Shown piece by piece: positions 10,041 through 20,545 of a DNA stretch of 64,000 nt (within the stretch, counting starts at the first letter, position 1; every line of letters begins with the position of its first letter). The notes under the pieces are model-generated. The model had not been told where the DNA came from, ran no database searches, and saw only the letters and a list, made by a program, of their open reading frames with translations. The position numbers and the translations under genes are program-made. Location: the NCBI GenBank assembly GCA_023078555.1, contig CM041201.1:7757172-7821171 (forward strand). Reading direction: 5' to 3'. The stretch comes from Ulva prolifera (taxonomy: Eukaryota; Chlorophyta; Ulvophyceae; Ulvales; Ulvaceae).

Positions 10041-10892
10041 ATCCCATGGTCTGACGACTGCGACCCGGAGGTCATCGTGATGACGCGTGCGACGCCATCC
10101 GAGTTGACAGGCCTTCAGGCGGCAGCCCAAACGGACGCCACTCGGCAGCGGTTCGAATTCACCGCGGACGCGCGCGTGCGCCCGGTCGGCGACGTCACGC
10201 AAGGCCAGGGTGTCGGGTCGATGCGGCGCGCCGCAAGGAGTCGTGCGGGAGCCAGCGCGGCCGCGATCGACCTGACCGGTGACGGAGGTGATCGCGCGCA
10301 GCCACCCTCCAAGCGGCGCCGCAGGAACAGCAGTCAGCGCGGCCAGGGGGACACCCAGGCGGGCACTCGGGCGGGCACGAGACGCGGGTTGAGATCCGGA
10401 ACCGGCGGTGGCGTGATGGTCACAGGTCCGGCCGCATCGCTGGGCGACCCTGTGCACAGGTCGGCCCCTGCAGCGCCAAAGCGTGCTCGGAGCCCCCCGC
10501 GTGGCGGGTCCCGAGGCGATCCGGGCGCCGGTCCATCCGGTGGACATGCGGGCGGGAGTGGGGGCGGAGGAACTGGGCGCGGCAACGGCGGACATGGAGG
10601 CTATGATGGCGGCAACGGAGGCGGCGGCAACGGAGGCGGGTCTGACAGCGACGGTGGCGGCGGAAGCGGCTGCGATGGGGGCGGCGGTAACGGCGGTGGT
10701 GGAGGTGGCAGAAGGAGGGGTCACTGGGCTCCAATCAGCCACCGCGTGCCCATCTCTGTGCGGACACCGCAGCAGGTGTCTGAGATGCTGCAGTTGTGCA
10801 AAGACACGACGTCGAATCCATTCAGCTACAAGCTGAGGATCGGTGACCAGCCCATGCAGCCCGGCCAGAGTGTCAAAGCCATCACTGGCGCG
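10041..10892 (+). CDS. Gene B copy 1, Gly-rich linker exon
   Basis: The exon lies between ...gtgcatgcag and gtgtgtactt. It starts IPWSDDCDPEVIVMT, has a basic patch KRRRRNSSQRGQG, then a long Gly-rich low-complexity linker (10,545-10,720) and ends with PFSYKLRIGDQPMQPGQSVK just before the helicase exon. In copy 2 the matching exon (28,474-29,323) is two bases shorter with two nonsense changes. The likely role is a flexible tether between zinc clusters and the helicase, with DNA contacts through Arg-Gly runs; that role is inferred. Confidence 0.6.
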
Positions 10893-11076
10893 GTGTGTAC
10901 TTGTCGTGGGCGGCTGACGTGTGTGCATGCATGTGGCGCTGTGTTCTGTGCGCTTGCTTATGCGCTTGGTTCGCTGCGAAACTGTGTGTATTTGTGTGAG
11001 CGTGCCGAGACCGTTGATGATCCCTGATGAATAAGCCAACACGGCCCATACGTTCACCGCGTCTGATTGTATGCAG

Positions 11077-11805
11077 GATCTGCTTGTGGCCGGTAAGCCG
11101 GCAGCCGACCATGCGAACGGCATCATTGTGCTCGGCATGCCTGGCTCGGGCAAGACCGGGCTGATGCTGGACGCGATGGCCCTGTCCATCGTCGACTCGC
11201 CGCTGCGAGCCGCAGCCCAAGGCAGCACCGCCGCGCTGCCGCGGCTGACGCACGACTGTGCCAAAATCATGGTGCACAAGTCGGGCGTCACGCACAACAT
11301 CGGGTACCCCACCGAGACGTGCGCAAAGGCGATGTGTAACTACTTCTGGGAGCCCGCTGTGGAGGGTCGGCCAGCCGGTTACGTCGGCAACGCCATCGAC
11401 CGCGTCGCCGGCCGGAAGCTGCATGTGCTAGAAGAGGTGCAGGCATGGGTGCAGCAGTTGCCGCATCTGCTGAGTCAGCATCAGCGAGCCCTCCAGCAGG
11501 CCAATGCGCAGTGCGAATCGGAGCATATGCTTCGCCGCTGCCGGTACATCCTTGCGTGCGACCCCCACCAGAGTCCGTGCAAGACGTACGGCATCAAGTC
11601 AATCGACCACAACGGGAGGGTGCAGCAGGAGAAGCCAGAGGTCGTGATGCCGTGGACGGCGGCGTTCAACGCGCTCGGCCAGCCTAGCGAAAGCATGCAT
11701 TGGCACATCTTTGCCATCCACGGCCAGCGACGCCTGCGTGGCCTCGGGTTCCGGCTGCTCCACAATGCGTACGCCCCACGCTGGCTGCTGTCGTGCTACC
11801 TCCAT
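11077..11805 (+). CDS. Gene B copy 1, SF1 helicase core, N-terminal half
   Basis: The exon starts after ...tgtatgcag. It shows the superfamily 1 helicase order: Walker A GMPGSGKT (motif I, near 11,138-11,162), a motif Ia-like VHKSGVTHNIGYPTET, a Walker B-like HVLEEVQAW in which the usual Asp-Glu is Glu-Glu, motif III-like YILACDPHQSP (consensus GDxxQLPP), and a motif IV-like HIFAIHGQRRLRG. Spacing resembles the Pif1/RecD branch. It would use ATP to unwind DNA during replication or transposition. The exact donor near 11,805 is uncertain. Copy 2 lost about 155 bp here, including motif IV. Confidence 0.65.
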
Positions 11806-11946
11806 GTGATGTGCTGTGATTTGTTCTGGTCGTGCTGTGCGCTGCCTACAACCGTGACAGGGCCCGGATGTAACCGCCGCTCAGTCCAGGCCATCGGTGG
11901 GACAACTGCACATACGTCGGCTGCGACCGGCTGAGTGAATGTGCAG

Positions 11947-12403
11947 GTCAAGGGCAGACATTGCCACCATGCAATTCCGGAGGGTGGACCTCGCGACGGA
12001 CTACTTGTTTTCCACGTGGTGCCGGTCAGACCTGCGGCAGACGCCGGCGCAGGCTGCGCAAGAGAAGTCCGGCATCAAAGGCGTTAACTACGGCTGGGCA
12101 GCGGTGGGGGCGGACGAGGCGACATATCGCAACCCCAACTACCCGATCGACCTGTCGGGTGAAGATCGCAGCCTGCCGCCGGCGACCGTTGTCATCGCGC
12201 CGTACAAGCCGGACTGCAAGGCGCTGCGTGATATACTGCTCACGCGCGCTGACTACAAGGCGTTGTTCTACACGCTGTCGGCCCTCCGGCATGATGCCCC
12301 CTCGTGCCCCGGTGGGCCGACGACCTGCACCTTCCGAGACACAGAGTACCACGCGGAGGATGCGTATGCATTCGAGTGCGCGCCCGACTTTCTGTGTGAT
12401 CGC
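11947..12403 (+). CDS. Gene B copy 1, helicase middle exon
   Basis: The exon follows ...gaatgtgcag and ends before gtgtgcagg; the matching copy 2 exon (30,223-30,679) has exactly the same length, 457 nt. It encodes FRRVDLATDYLFSTWCRSD, then PPATVVIAPYKPDCKALRD, which fits the strand that follows motif IV in SF1 helicases (where a nucleotide-contacting Asn/Arg loop sits), and a Cys-containing end. Conservation between copies is about one difference per 60-70 bases by eye. Confidence 0.6.
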
Positions 12404-12561
12404 GTGTGCAGGCGGCATGTGATCTGCATGTCGGAATGCCTGGTGTAGTCTGCGCACGTCTCCTCCATCGCGGTGACACATTCACTCCGGGTGTCTGACT
12501 GCTACGTAGGCCTGTGCGCTGCCGCTTTGATGCTGGCTTGATGGGACACGGGTGCATGCAG

Positions 12562-13513
12562 TACGACGACAGACTCCGGCCGGAGGATCGTGGGACAGCT
12601 AGAGGACATCGCATTCTCCAGCTGGGACTCCTTCAGGGTCCACCTCGGTGAGCCCCTGCTGCTGACAGCGTGCCTCGGGGAGAGCCGACCAAACGGTGCG
12701 GCGTGCTCGGCTGTGGCATGGGCGTTTGTGCCAGCATGGCACGTGCGGGCAGAGTTCAAAGCGCGCCTCGCCTTCATGTGCAAGAACGCCGCGAAACTGA
12801 AGGTCCCGTGGTCGCCAGTGCGGCTTCGCACGGGTGCTTCTGTGCCACAGCAAGTCGCAGGTTCGGTCGAGAGCATCGCTAACATGCTGCTGGAACGGTT
12901 CATTGAGGCAAACACGTCGTACGACCTCGTGGGCTTGCCGTTCGTTGCGATTCGGTCGCCGTCGGACGTGATGATCCAGCAGGTGCTCATGCCGGAGCCC
13001 GAGATGGAGTACGTGCTGAAGACCAAGAAGATCGCGGCGCTGCGCGTGCAGCTGCCGATCGTGCCGGCGGCCGTGCGCACATCGTCATCCATGCTCAGCG
13101 CGACGGTGGAGCTGGCAGGGCAGCGTGTGGTCGTGCACAGTAAGTCTGCGGCGGACACGACGCTGGACCCTGTTGCACACAACGCGCCGATGTACATCGG
13201 CCTCACACGTGTGTCAGACGCCGCAGACGTTGCGATCACGCATGACTCGATCGTTCACGAGAACATGTTCGCGCCGCGGCAGCCGGTGGCGAACCTCGCA
13301 GCGGAGGTGCAGCGGCTGAGCCAGGGGCAGGGCTACTGCAACCTGTACCATGCGTATGCGCAGGGGCATGACGGACAGCCGCCCCCGGACCGCGGGTCGG
13401 CGGTGTTTGATGCGCGGCTGAACAGCCAGGCAGCGCATGGGTTCTTCCGGTGGGCGCCGGATGTCGAGGCCTCCGTGGTGAACGCTTTTCTGCAGCGACA
13501 GGCGGCGCCGTAG
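12562..13513 (+). CDS. Gene B copy 1, helicase C-terminal half
   Basis: The exon follows ...ggtgcatgcag and ends at TAG 13,511-13,513. It contains MYIGLTRVSDAADVAI, a clear motif VI (consensus Y-V-A-L-S/T-R) near 13,191-13,240, and a weaker motif V region (LPIVPAAVRTSSSML, where the family has a TxHxxQG loop). The changed motif II and motif V residues mean activity is uncertain, but the fold assignment is good. Copy 2 is cut off before motif V (31,278). Total gene B coding length in this copy is around 1,700-1,900 codons. Confidence 0.65.
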
Positions 13514-15369
13514 TGTGCTCAGTGTTGAACGTGTTTGGTACGTGTGCACACATGAGTGTGCCTGTATACGTCATCCTACCCTTTGCCACTGGTGCGGCAC
13601 TGGGAACATCTGTGTAACGACTGTGATAGATGTTCACCTTATGCCACGCGTGATCCTATAGTGCGAGACGTGCAAGAAGGAGTACATGTGTATGTCGATG
13701 CCGAGGGTATGACACAGGTAGAGCCACGAACCACTGACACATCATCATGATTGCGGTTGAGAGATTCCAATGTCGATGCTGCACTCTGGCTCCTTCTGTG
13801 ACGTCACGTGCCGCTGAGTGATACACTGCTTTCAAAACGGCGCCGCGGAGGCCTCGGTTGGCCGATCGCAGGTCTGTCGAGTGCGGATCGCAGCTCCCGG
13901 CATGTATGTTACGGTGGATGCAATGTTTCTCACATCGGGGCAGGTCGGTTTTGGCCCCCTGTGCAGTACACCACAGGGTGGGTGGCAGGTGCGGCGCTCG
14001 GAACGGCGCCACGGAGGCCTCGTTTGGCCGATCGCGGGTCTGTTGAGTGCCGCCAATACAGCGTTGACAAGTTTTTCATCACGGTTGGTTTGAGCCCTAT
14101 GTGCAACGCTCCTTGAGAAGGGTGTTGTTGTTCTGCGAATTCCACACCGCCCCGTATTGTTAGGTTGTCCGTTAGGTGTTCTGTCATCTTCTGCTTGCAC
14201 GATGCGGCATGCCGGTTCCAGTGATTGCATTGTTTTATGTATCATGCATGTTCCTACCTTCCATGCGCTGCGCATCCAAGTGAGTGTCCAAAGCGCATGG
14301 TTGCATGTTACGGTTTGTTCGTTTGTCTGTTTGCTGCTCTGTCAGGTTCGGTGTACACTATGCAAGATTATCATAGCACATGTTGCTCCATACGTGAGTC
14401 TATCTTGCCTCTGCATAACCGGCAGGTTTCCTGATCCGGTGGCTGTCATTCAGGCCAAGTCCACGCTGCAGCTATGTTGCTGTGCATTCCACAAGGGTTT
14501 CTGTTGTCAGCATCACAGAGTTATCTGTTTGTTGGTGCATTACACGACATGTTGTCAGCGCAGCCGTTGTGCTACACACTAGTCGCTCTGCACTGCTAAC
14601 GCAGGGCTGCTTCCCTGTAGTGGTGTTGCATGTGTATGGGATGCCCACCTGTATTGGCGCGGCCTGGTGAGGGCACGTCGTGCATTATAAGTAGGGGAAT
14701 CAAACGTCAGGTGCAGATTTCATTGCAACGCGACGGGTGTGGCGCGAAGCAGATGGAATCATGTGTGTCCGCGGCTGCACTGGAACCGATCTCCTGTTTT
14801 AAACTTAACTATACTGTGTCTTATATGGCTTAAAATATTATATTACGGCTTATAATTATACTGTGTCTGATTTATACTGTGTCAGCGTGGCTTCAATGCT
14901 GGGCTTGTGCGTATCCGAACCACGGCGTTGTCCGTCCACTCCCACGCGTACGCCCTACTGGCCTGCGGCGAAGTTGCACACATTGTACACCCGCAGGCCA
15001 TCTAGCATACCATACGAGCTTGCGGGCGCACCACACTGGACGCTTGCTGCACCAGCAATGTTTCATGGCGCACCTCGCCCTGTCTCCAGCTGCGATCTGC
15101 TACAGCTGGATAGGCCACGCTTTCATATCCCAGCTGCGAGCTGCTACAGCTGGGCTGACGGCCCGCCTCTTAAGCGTGGCTGCCTCTTAAGCGTGGCTTG
15201 TGGGCGAGGATGCTGGGGACACGCCTCGCAGCTGTTCCTATACTTTGACAGCTACAGCATATGATTCAATGGAAGTCTAACCAGGAGAGCTAATAGGACG
15301 ATATTCTGGAAGGAGAAGCAGTGTGGTGTTGTATCGCGCCTGCACGTCCTTGTGCGGGCAAAATCTCTA
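13514..15369. other. Non-coding stretch with a short direct repeat
   Basis: No convincing gene. A segment of about 50 bases (CGGAGGCCTCG, then TTGGCCGATCGC, then GGTCTGT) occurs at 13,838-13,890 and again at 14,002-14,055. From 14,150 to 14,880 the DNA is T/G-rich and lower in GC. Near 15,090-15,200 short repeats of CAGCTG and of CTCTTAAGCGTGGCT occur. Nothing else was recognised. Confidence 0.5.
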
Positions 15370-15900
15370 GGCAAGTGCGAAGCCTGCCGGTACACTCCAC
15401 ACGGTCGAATCCATAGCTGTGCGAACAATGAGCAGCCAGCTTGTTACATCGGGGGCAGCATTCTCTATGGTAAGCAGCTGTCGTTCTGTCGCCATGTTCG
15501 TGATCGTACCTGCCAGCTGTGAAGCATGCCGTTACACTTTCGCCACTCGGCTAAATCCATCGCCGTTCGAAGGGCGACAATTAGCAGCCTTTATTACATC
15601 GGGAACAGCTTTCTCTGAGGTAAAGAGCTGTCGTTTTGTCGCCATATTCGTGGTCGTAGCTACCTCAACCAGCTATGACGTGTGCCCTTACACGTTCGCG
15701 ATTCAGCTGAATCCATAGCCGTTCGAAGGGCGACCCTTACCAGCCCTTGTTACATCGACAACGAATGTATCTAAGGTACGCAGCTATCTGTTTTTCGCCA
15801 CATTCGTGACCGTAGCTACCTGAGCCAGCTGTGAAGCCGGCCTTTACACTCAGTTGAACCCATAGCCGTTGGAAGGGCGACAATTAGTAGCCCTTGCTGT
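15370..15900 (+). repeat. Tandem satellite, unit about 150 bp, 3-4 units
   Basis: Successive units share GAATCCATAGC, GTTCGAAGGGCGACAATTAG, TTGTTACATCG and TCGCCATATTCGTGATCGTA. Two units keep an open frame (15,419-15,718), giving a repeated peptide with VTSGAAFS..CRSVAMFVIV and TFATRLNP. Later units carry stops in that frame, so the DNA repeat, not a protein, is probably what is maintained; a decayed repeat protein is the alternative. Confidence 0.75.
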
Positions 15901-16254
15901 AGTAGTGGTACCTGTTGATGTGACTGCGGCTTGATTGATCGTAGCCACCGCAGCGAGCTGTGCCTACCCGTGTGATAGCGTCACTGAGTTGAGCGGCCCA
16001 CATTGCTGTAGGCCACCAATTTTAAGCTGATCGGTAGCCTTTGAGATAGAGGAGGCCACACCATCGAAGGTATGCCCCTACCAATTTTTATTTTGACCGA
16101 CTTTGGTATCGGCATGTTGTTTCCTTGTGTACCTATTCCTTCGTGCACCCCTGTGCACCCAATCACCCCCATGTGGCATATGCACCACACAATGAACTCA
16201 GTTCTGTTTTCCAGTTTGACACCACATAACCTTTTGCTTTAGGTGCATCTATAA
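15901..16254. other. No feature seen upstream of family X gene
   Basis: AT-richer DNA with no ORF of note. A pyrimidine-rich tract ending ttttgctttag (16,231-16,242) could be a splice acceptor for the first recognised X exon, implying an unseen exon further left. Confidence 0.35.
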
Positions 16255-16275
16255 CGGAAATCGACGGCCACACAC

Positions 16276-18257
16276 GTGTTTGCAAGAGGAGCCTACCACG
16301 CCCAATCCAAAATGGGTAGGCGGCCACTTGAGAGGTATTGTATTGGGCATTGCTCGCAGCGCAATCATTGCAATTTGACATGCCGATACACCAAAGTAGA
16401 GGGTACAGTTGATAGTCCGTACTTTCGGATCAACCTTTCAGGTAAGAGTGTCTGGGCTACACCCACTCGGCTTGGCCGCGAACGGCTAGAAAATCTACGC
16501 CAAGCATCAGGCACATCAACCAAGCAATTTGTTATGTGTCAAAAAACCCAATCCAAGAAATATAAAGAAGACAAGACAATCCATACTCTTTTTACGTTAG
16601 ACTACTCTAGTGACCCTCCCGCGGTGTTGGGTACAGCCCAACCGACGTCGGTTGAAACATTGCAAGTACGTGGTCGCAATGACGTGTACCAGGTTGGATG
16701 GGCCGGTAGTGCAAAGGCTAACGTTGAGGTGTCCACTCAAGCCGAGTTTGACACGGCTCGTGCTTACATGTTAGCGCACTACCCTAGCTCATGTGCCCAA
16801 TATCATGTGCGACATGGGAGCCCGCTATTTATTAGTGTTACGGGTATACTACAAAATGCCCACAATACGTTTGCTCTACATGATCGCGTCACATTGCCGC
16901 GAGAGGATCTAGTGGTGGTTTTTGTGAGCACTCTGCCGGATAAAAAATGCAAAACCCTTGGCGAGGGTAAAGAGGTTTCAGATAGTAGTGATGCGTGGGA
17001 GGTGCTCCCCGACCATCGCACTACATTCTTCATAGCGGCTGTCGAAAACCCAACTTTTGAGGACATCTTGGCAGTGGTGGGACCAAGTCAAATCGAATCC
17101 GTGTACTTACATGACGAGGTATGCCACGTCAACTGGCCACTTGCTTTAAATGTGAAAGTGTGCATCACGTCGGCAATTCGGGCGGTTCGGGAACCGAACT
17201 TTCGTCAAAGTCCACACTCACATGTGCAGGCGGTTGGTGACCTTGCCGATATCGCTGATGGTAGCCCCAATGGGAGTACTAGACGGGGAGCGAATACAAG
17301 GGGCGACGTAGTGTTGTTGAGTTCGGGGGCAAACGCTCCTCTTGGAGGAGGCAAAGATGGTGACGCTAGCATCCACAACTTGGCTCCGGTGAAAGGGCAC
17401 AGTGCCTTTTCGGTGGGGGCTTGTAAGGTGAGATACTTACGGAAAAGATTGTAGTATGCATGTTGATTGCAAAGTGGTGTACCGCTCGCGGGTGTTTGTT
17501 GTGCTTCCATGTATAAAAATATACCGTTTTGACATGGTTGCATGTTGCATTGCCCTATGTGAACACTCTTTGCAGGGGGCCATTTGGGAACTCGGTGCTC
17601 GTGCTTTTGCCACGTCACCCACAATGGGGTGGCTAGGCAACATTGCTTTATCCAACGAAGAGATAGTGAAGACTGCTGAGCGTGCCGCCCTTTGGAAGGC
17701 AATTGAGCAAAACGCTGTAGCTTCATCATTGTTCCCGTCAAGGTCCATGACAATTCTTAGGCCAACAGATGAGGCTCAACATGTCAAGCAGCACTGCGAC
17801 CAAGGGGACTGTATTGAAGGTTGCGCCATCACATGGCTGCAGACTGGTCCTTTCCATGGCTGCCCATCTGTGTACGGTCAATACTTTTGGATAAGTGCAG
17901 CGGGGGTGCGAATTCTCGTTAGGAACGGTGTTTTGGTGTGGCTTCAGACAGCGGTGCTACGGCACGGCACAACGGGGGGGGGCAACATACGCTCACCCTG
18001 ATGCAATGCGTATTGGCATGGCCTTCTATGCCAAGGAACGCATTGTGTCCGTCTACAATGCTGCACTGTTGAATGACCCGAATGTACAAGCGAAGCCGAG
18101 TGTGGGAGGGTTTAGAGGGGAGAACTTGTGTATGAAAGAGGCCAGTGGAGGTGCTAGGCGGTGTGCAAAGCGGAAAGCCGTTGATGAAGGTAACACTAGT
18201 AATGCAGGGGCGAAGGTACATGCGACAAGGTCCAAGTCGGCTAACAAAGCCAAATGA
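16276..18257 (+). CDS. Family X gene, best copy (X1), two exons
   Basis: Exon 1 runs from about 16,276 (open frame; first ATG at 16,312) to 17,427, and exon 2 from 17,576 to the TGA at 18,255-18,257. Splicing ..TGTAAG|gtgaga....tttgcag|GGGGCC joins both in one frame, giving about 610 residues. Exon 1 has SPYFRINLSGKSVW and HRTTFFIAAVENPTFEDILA; exon 2 has GARAFATSPTMGWLGN, RSMTIL and VWLQTAVLRHGTTGG, then a Lys/Arg-rich end. A run of nine G at about 17,974-17,982 puts the last 90 residues one base out; the related piece at 31,279-31,546 has one fewer and stays in frame. Protein-level similarity to 37.2-39.9 kb and 50.9-51.8 kb shows a real coding family. I do not recognise it. Confidence 0.65.
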
Positions 18258-18334
18258 ACTAGGTACTTGTAAAAAATTGAAAATTTTTGACATTGTACGT
18301 AGATGAAGAGCATTAGCAAGTGTGGATTTTCCTC

Positions 18335-18362
18335 AGGCACAGACAGACACAGACAGACACAA
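18335..18362 (+). repeat. CAGACA microsatellite
   Basis: A short run of cacagacaga units (18,339-18,361) lies about 80 bases beyond the X1 stop codon. It is a simple repeat of no evident function. Confidence 0.7.
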
Positions 18363-18410
18363 ACATCTGTTGTTTTGGCTGCTGCATAGACTTTCGATTT
18401 AATAGACGAG

Positions 18411-18500
18411 AAGCGCAGCCCGGCGAGCGGCGGGCGGGGAGCGGCGGGGCGCAGCCCCGCGGCGAGGCGGCCGGCGCGAGCGGCGCGTGCGACCGTCCCT
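18411..18500 (+). repeat. GC-rich hairpin repeat, short block
   Basis: The block is a chain of short inverted repeats such as GGGGCGCAGCCCC and GGCGAGCGGCGGGCGGGGAG, ending GGCGCGAGCGGCGCGTGCGAC. The same strings make up the larger arrays at 19,366-19,815 and 31,560-31,790. It is the 3' portion of that repeat. Confidence 0.8.
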
Positions 18501-18544
18501 GAGCCCCACCGGGGTGGCACGTGTGGGCCCCGCAACCCAGCAGC

Positions 18545-19318
18545 TTGTTCGCTTGCTTGGCACTTGTAGGAGTAGCAGATGTAAATTATGTGGCAGGTGG
18601 GATCCATGTGTGGTGGGGGGCGTGGCGGAGCAGCGGATGTAAATTATGTGGCAGGTGGCATCCATGTGCGGTGCTGTCCACCTTCAAATACCACTCTGTT
18701 GTAATGTACTTCAGTACTTGCACTCATGTCAGCTGGGCGCGCACCGACGACCCACAGTGACTACGGTGACATTGCCTCACCTGGGTGAGCCACCCCGGTG
18801 GGTGCGCCAGTGCAGGGTGAGCCACAAGCAAGAGGTGCAGGAAATGCTCCAATAAAGCTTTGAAGGCTGCTCTGTTACCTTACTATAGCTGTTGGACCTT
18901 TCTGAGTTGCTCTAACTCAAATCTACTCGCTCTGTTGCATGTTTGGTGCGCTGGTCTGCAGTGCTGGCTCACCCGGATGGGTGTGCAATACCCAAGGGTG
19001 AGCATACTGAGGGTGTGGCAATCTCGACGACGAGGCTCACTTTAGCACAATGTGAACTACCTTCCAGACTGTTCAGAGCAGCTTTTAGAGCAGGTTTGAC
19101 GATGTATCACATCGCGAATCCGTCCTTCTCGTTGCTGCTGTGCCGTGCAGATGGCGGAAATCCCGCCACAAACTCACCATCGTATTGTAATTGTCTATCG
19201 TTTCACGTTGCCAAATTCCCGCCCTGAGTGCGGTCGTTGGTCTGGCGACGAGGTCTCCATTCTAACGACACACACCTGTGCACGTCTGAAACGGGGATAA
19301 CCGCGGAGACGACCATCC
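18545..19318 (+). repeat. Repeat Y 5' part, tandem copy a
   Basis: This segment is about 95% like 19,842-20,538. It begins GCTTGGCACTTGTAGGAGTA and ends near GGATAACCG. Copy a has an extra internal duplication of about 70 bases (GATGTAAATTATGTGGCAGG twice). AATAAAG occurs near 18,852. The ORFs read through it are short and not conserved in frame, so I call it non-coding. Confidence 0.8.
19152..19224 (+). promoter_or_regulatory. E2F-like paired sites in repeat Y, copy a
   Basis: TGGCGGAAATCCCGCCA (19,152-19,168) and AAATTCCCGCCC (19,213-19,224) resemble eukaryotic E2F/DP sites (TTTSSCGC/TTCCCGCC). The pair recurs at 20,352-20,424 and in slightly altered form at 56,441-56,513. Conservation of the first palindrome in all three copies is seen; binding is inferred. 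Confidence 0.35.
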
Positions 19319-19365
19319 TTCTAATGATGCTCACCGGACGCTTTTGCCGCAGCGTCGCCCGCATG

Positions 19366-19815
19366 TTTTCCGGCGGGCGCGGGCCGCAGGCCCGCCGGGG
19401 GGCGGGGCGGAGCCCCGCGTGGGCGGGTTCGGGCCGCAGGCCCGACGGGGTGCGTGGCGGAGCCCCGCGGGGGCGGGTTCGGGCCGCAGGCCCGACGGGG
19501 TGCGGGCCGGAGCCCCGCGTGGGCGGGTTCGGGCCGCAGGCCCGAAGGGGTGCGGGGCGGAGCCCCGCCGGGCGGCCGGAGGCCGCCGCCGGCGAGCGGC
19601 GGGCGGGGAGCGGCGGGGCGCAGCCCCGAGGCGAGGCGCCGCCGCGAGCGGCACGTGCGACCTCACCAGAGTCCGGGGAGGACCACCGGGGTGGCCGGAG
19701 GCCGCCGCCGGCGAGCGGCGGGCGGGGAGCGGCGGGGCGCAGCCCCGCGGCGAGGCGCCGGCGCGAGCGGCGCGTGCGACACCCACCAGAGTCCGGGCGG
19801 CGCGAGCGGCGCGTG
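19366..19815 (+). repeat. GC-rich hairpin array with 50-bp tandem units
   Basis: The array opens with GTTTTCCGGCGGGCGC and holds about four 50-bp units, each with two perfect stem-loops: GGGCC-GCA-GGCCC and GCGGGGC-GGA-GCCCCGC. It continues with GGCGAGCGGCGGGCGGGGAG units and two copies of GAGCGGCGCGTGCG. GC content is about 85%. Long ORFs in all frames here are a by-product of composition. Confidence 0.85.
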
Positions 19816-19841
19816 CGCCCGTCCCTGCATCTTGTTGGCTT

Positions 19842-20538
19842 GCTTGGCACTTGTAGGAGTAGCAGATGTAAATTATGTGGCAGGTGGGATCCATGTGTGG
19901 TGCCGTCCGCCTCCAAATACCACTCTGTTGTAATATACTTCAGTACTTGCACGCATGTCAGCTGGGCGCGCACCGACGACCCACAGGGACAACGGTGACA
20001 TTGGGTGAGCCATCCCGGTGGGTGCGCCAGTGCAGGGCGAGCCACAAGCTAGAGTTGCAGGAAATGCTCCAATAAAGCTTTGAAGGCTGATCTGTTACCT
20101 TACTATAGCTGTTGGACCTCTCTGAGTTGCTCTAACTCAAATCTGCTCGCTCTGTTGCATGTTTGGTGCGCTGGTGTGCAGTGCTGGCTCACCCGGATGG
20201 GTGTGCAGTACCCAAGGGTGAGCATACTGAGGGTGTGGCAATGTCGACGATGAGGCTCACTTCAGCACAATGTGAACTACCTTCCAGACTGTTCAGAGCA
20301 GCTTTCAGAGCAGTTTTGACGATTTATTACACCGCGAATCCGTCCTTCTCGTTGCTGCTGTGCCGTGCAGATGGCGGAAATCCCGCCACAAACTCACCAT
20401 CGTATTGTAATTGTCTATCGTTTCACGTTGCCAAATTCCCGCCCTGAGTGCGGTCGTTGGTCTGGCGACGAGGTCTCCATTCTAACGACACACACCTGTG
20501 CACGTCTGAAACGGGGATAACCGTGGAGACGACCATCC
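19842..20538 (+). repeat. Repeat Y 5' part, tandem copy b
   Basis: The second copy of 18,545-19,318, separated from it by the hairpin array. It lacks the 70-base internal duplication. It holds the same AATAAAG and the paired E2F-like palindromes (20,352-20,368 and 20,413-20,424). Downstream it continues without a break into the 3' part of repeat Y. Confidence 0.8.
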
Positions 20539-20545
20539 TTGCAAC

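Noticed and set aside
10149-10162. GGTTCGAATTC resembling a tRNA B-box
   Set aside because: It lies in a coding exon with no A-box or cloverleaf around it.
9987-11312. 441-codon minus-strand ORF opposite gene B
   Set aside because: It is antisense to a well-supported exon series, spans its introns and is a GC-rich shadow; the copy at 28,892-29,743 is merely the same shadow.
19228-19998. Long Gly/Arg/Pro ORFs on both strands over the GC-rich array
   Set aside because: They follow from extreme GC content and short palindromes; frames are open on both strands and encode only repeats of the hairpin units.
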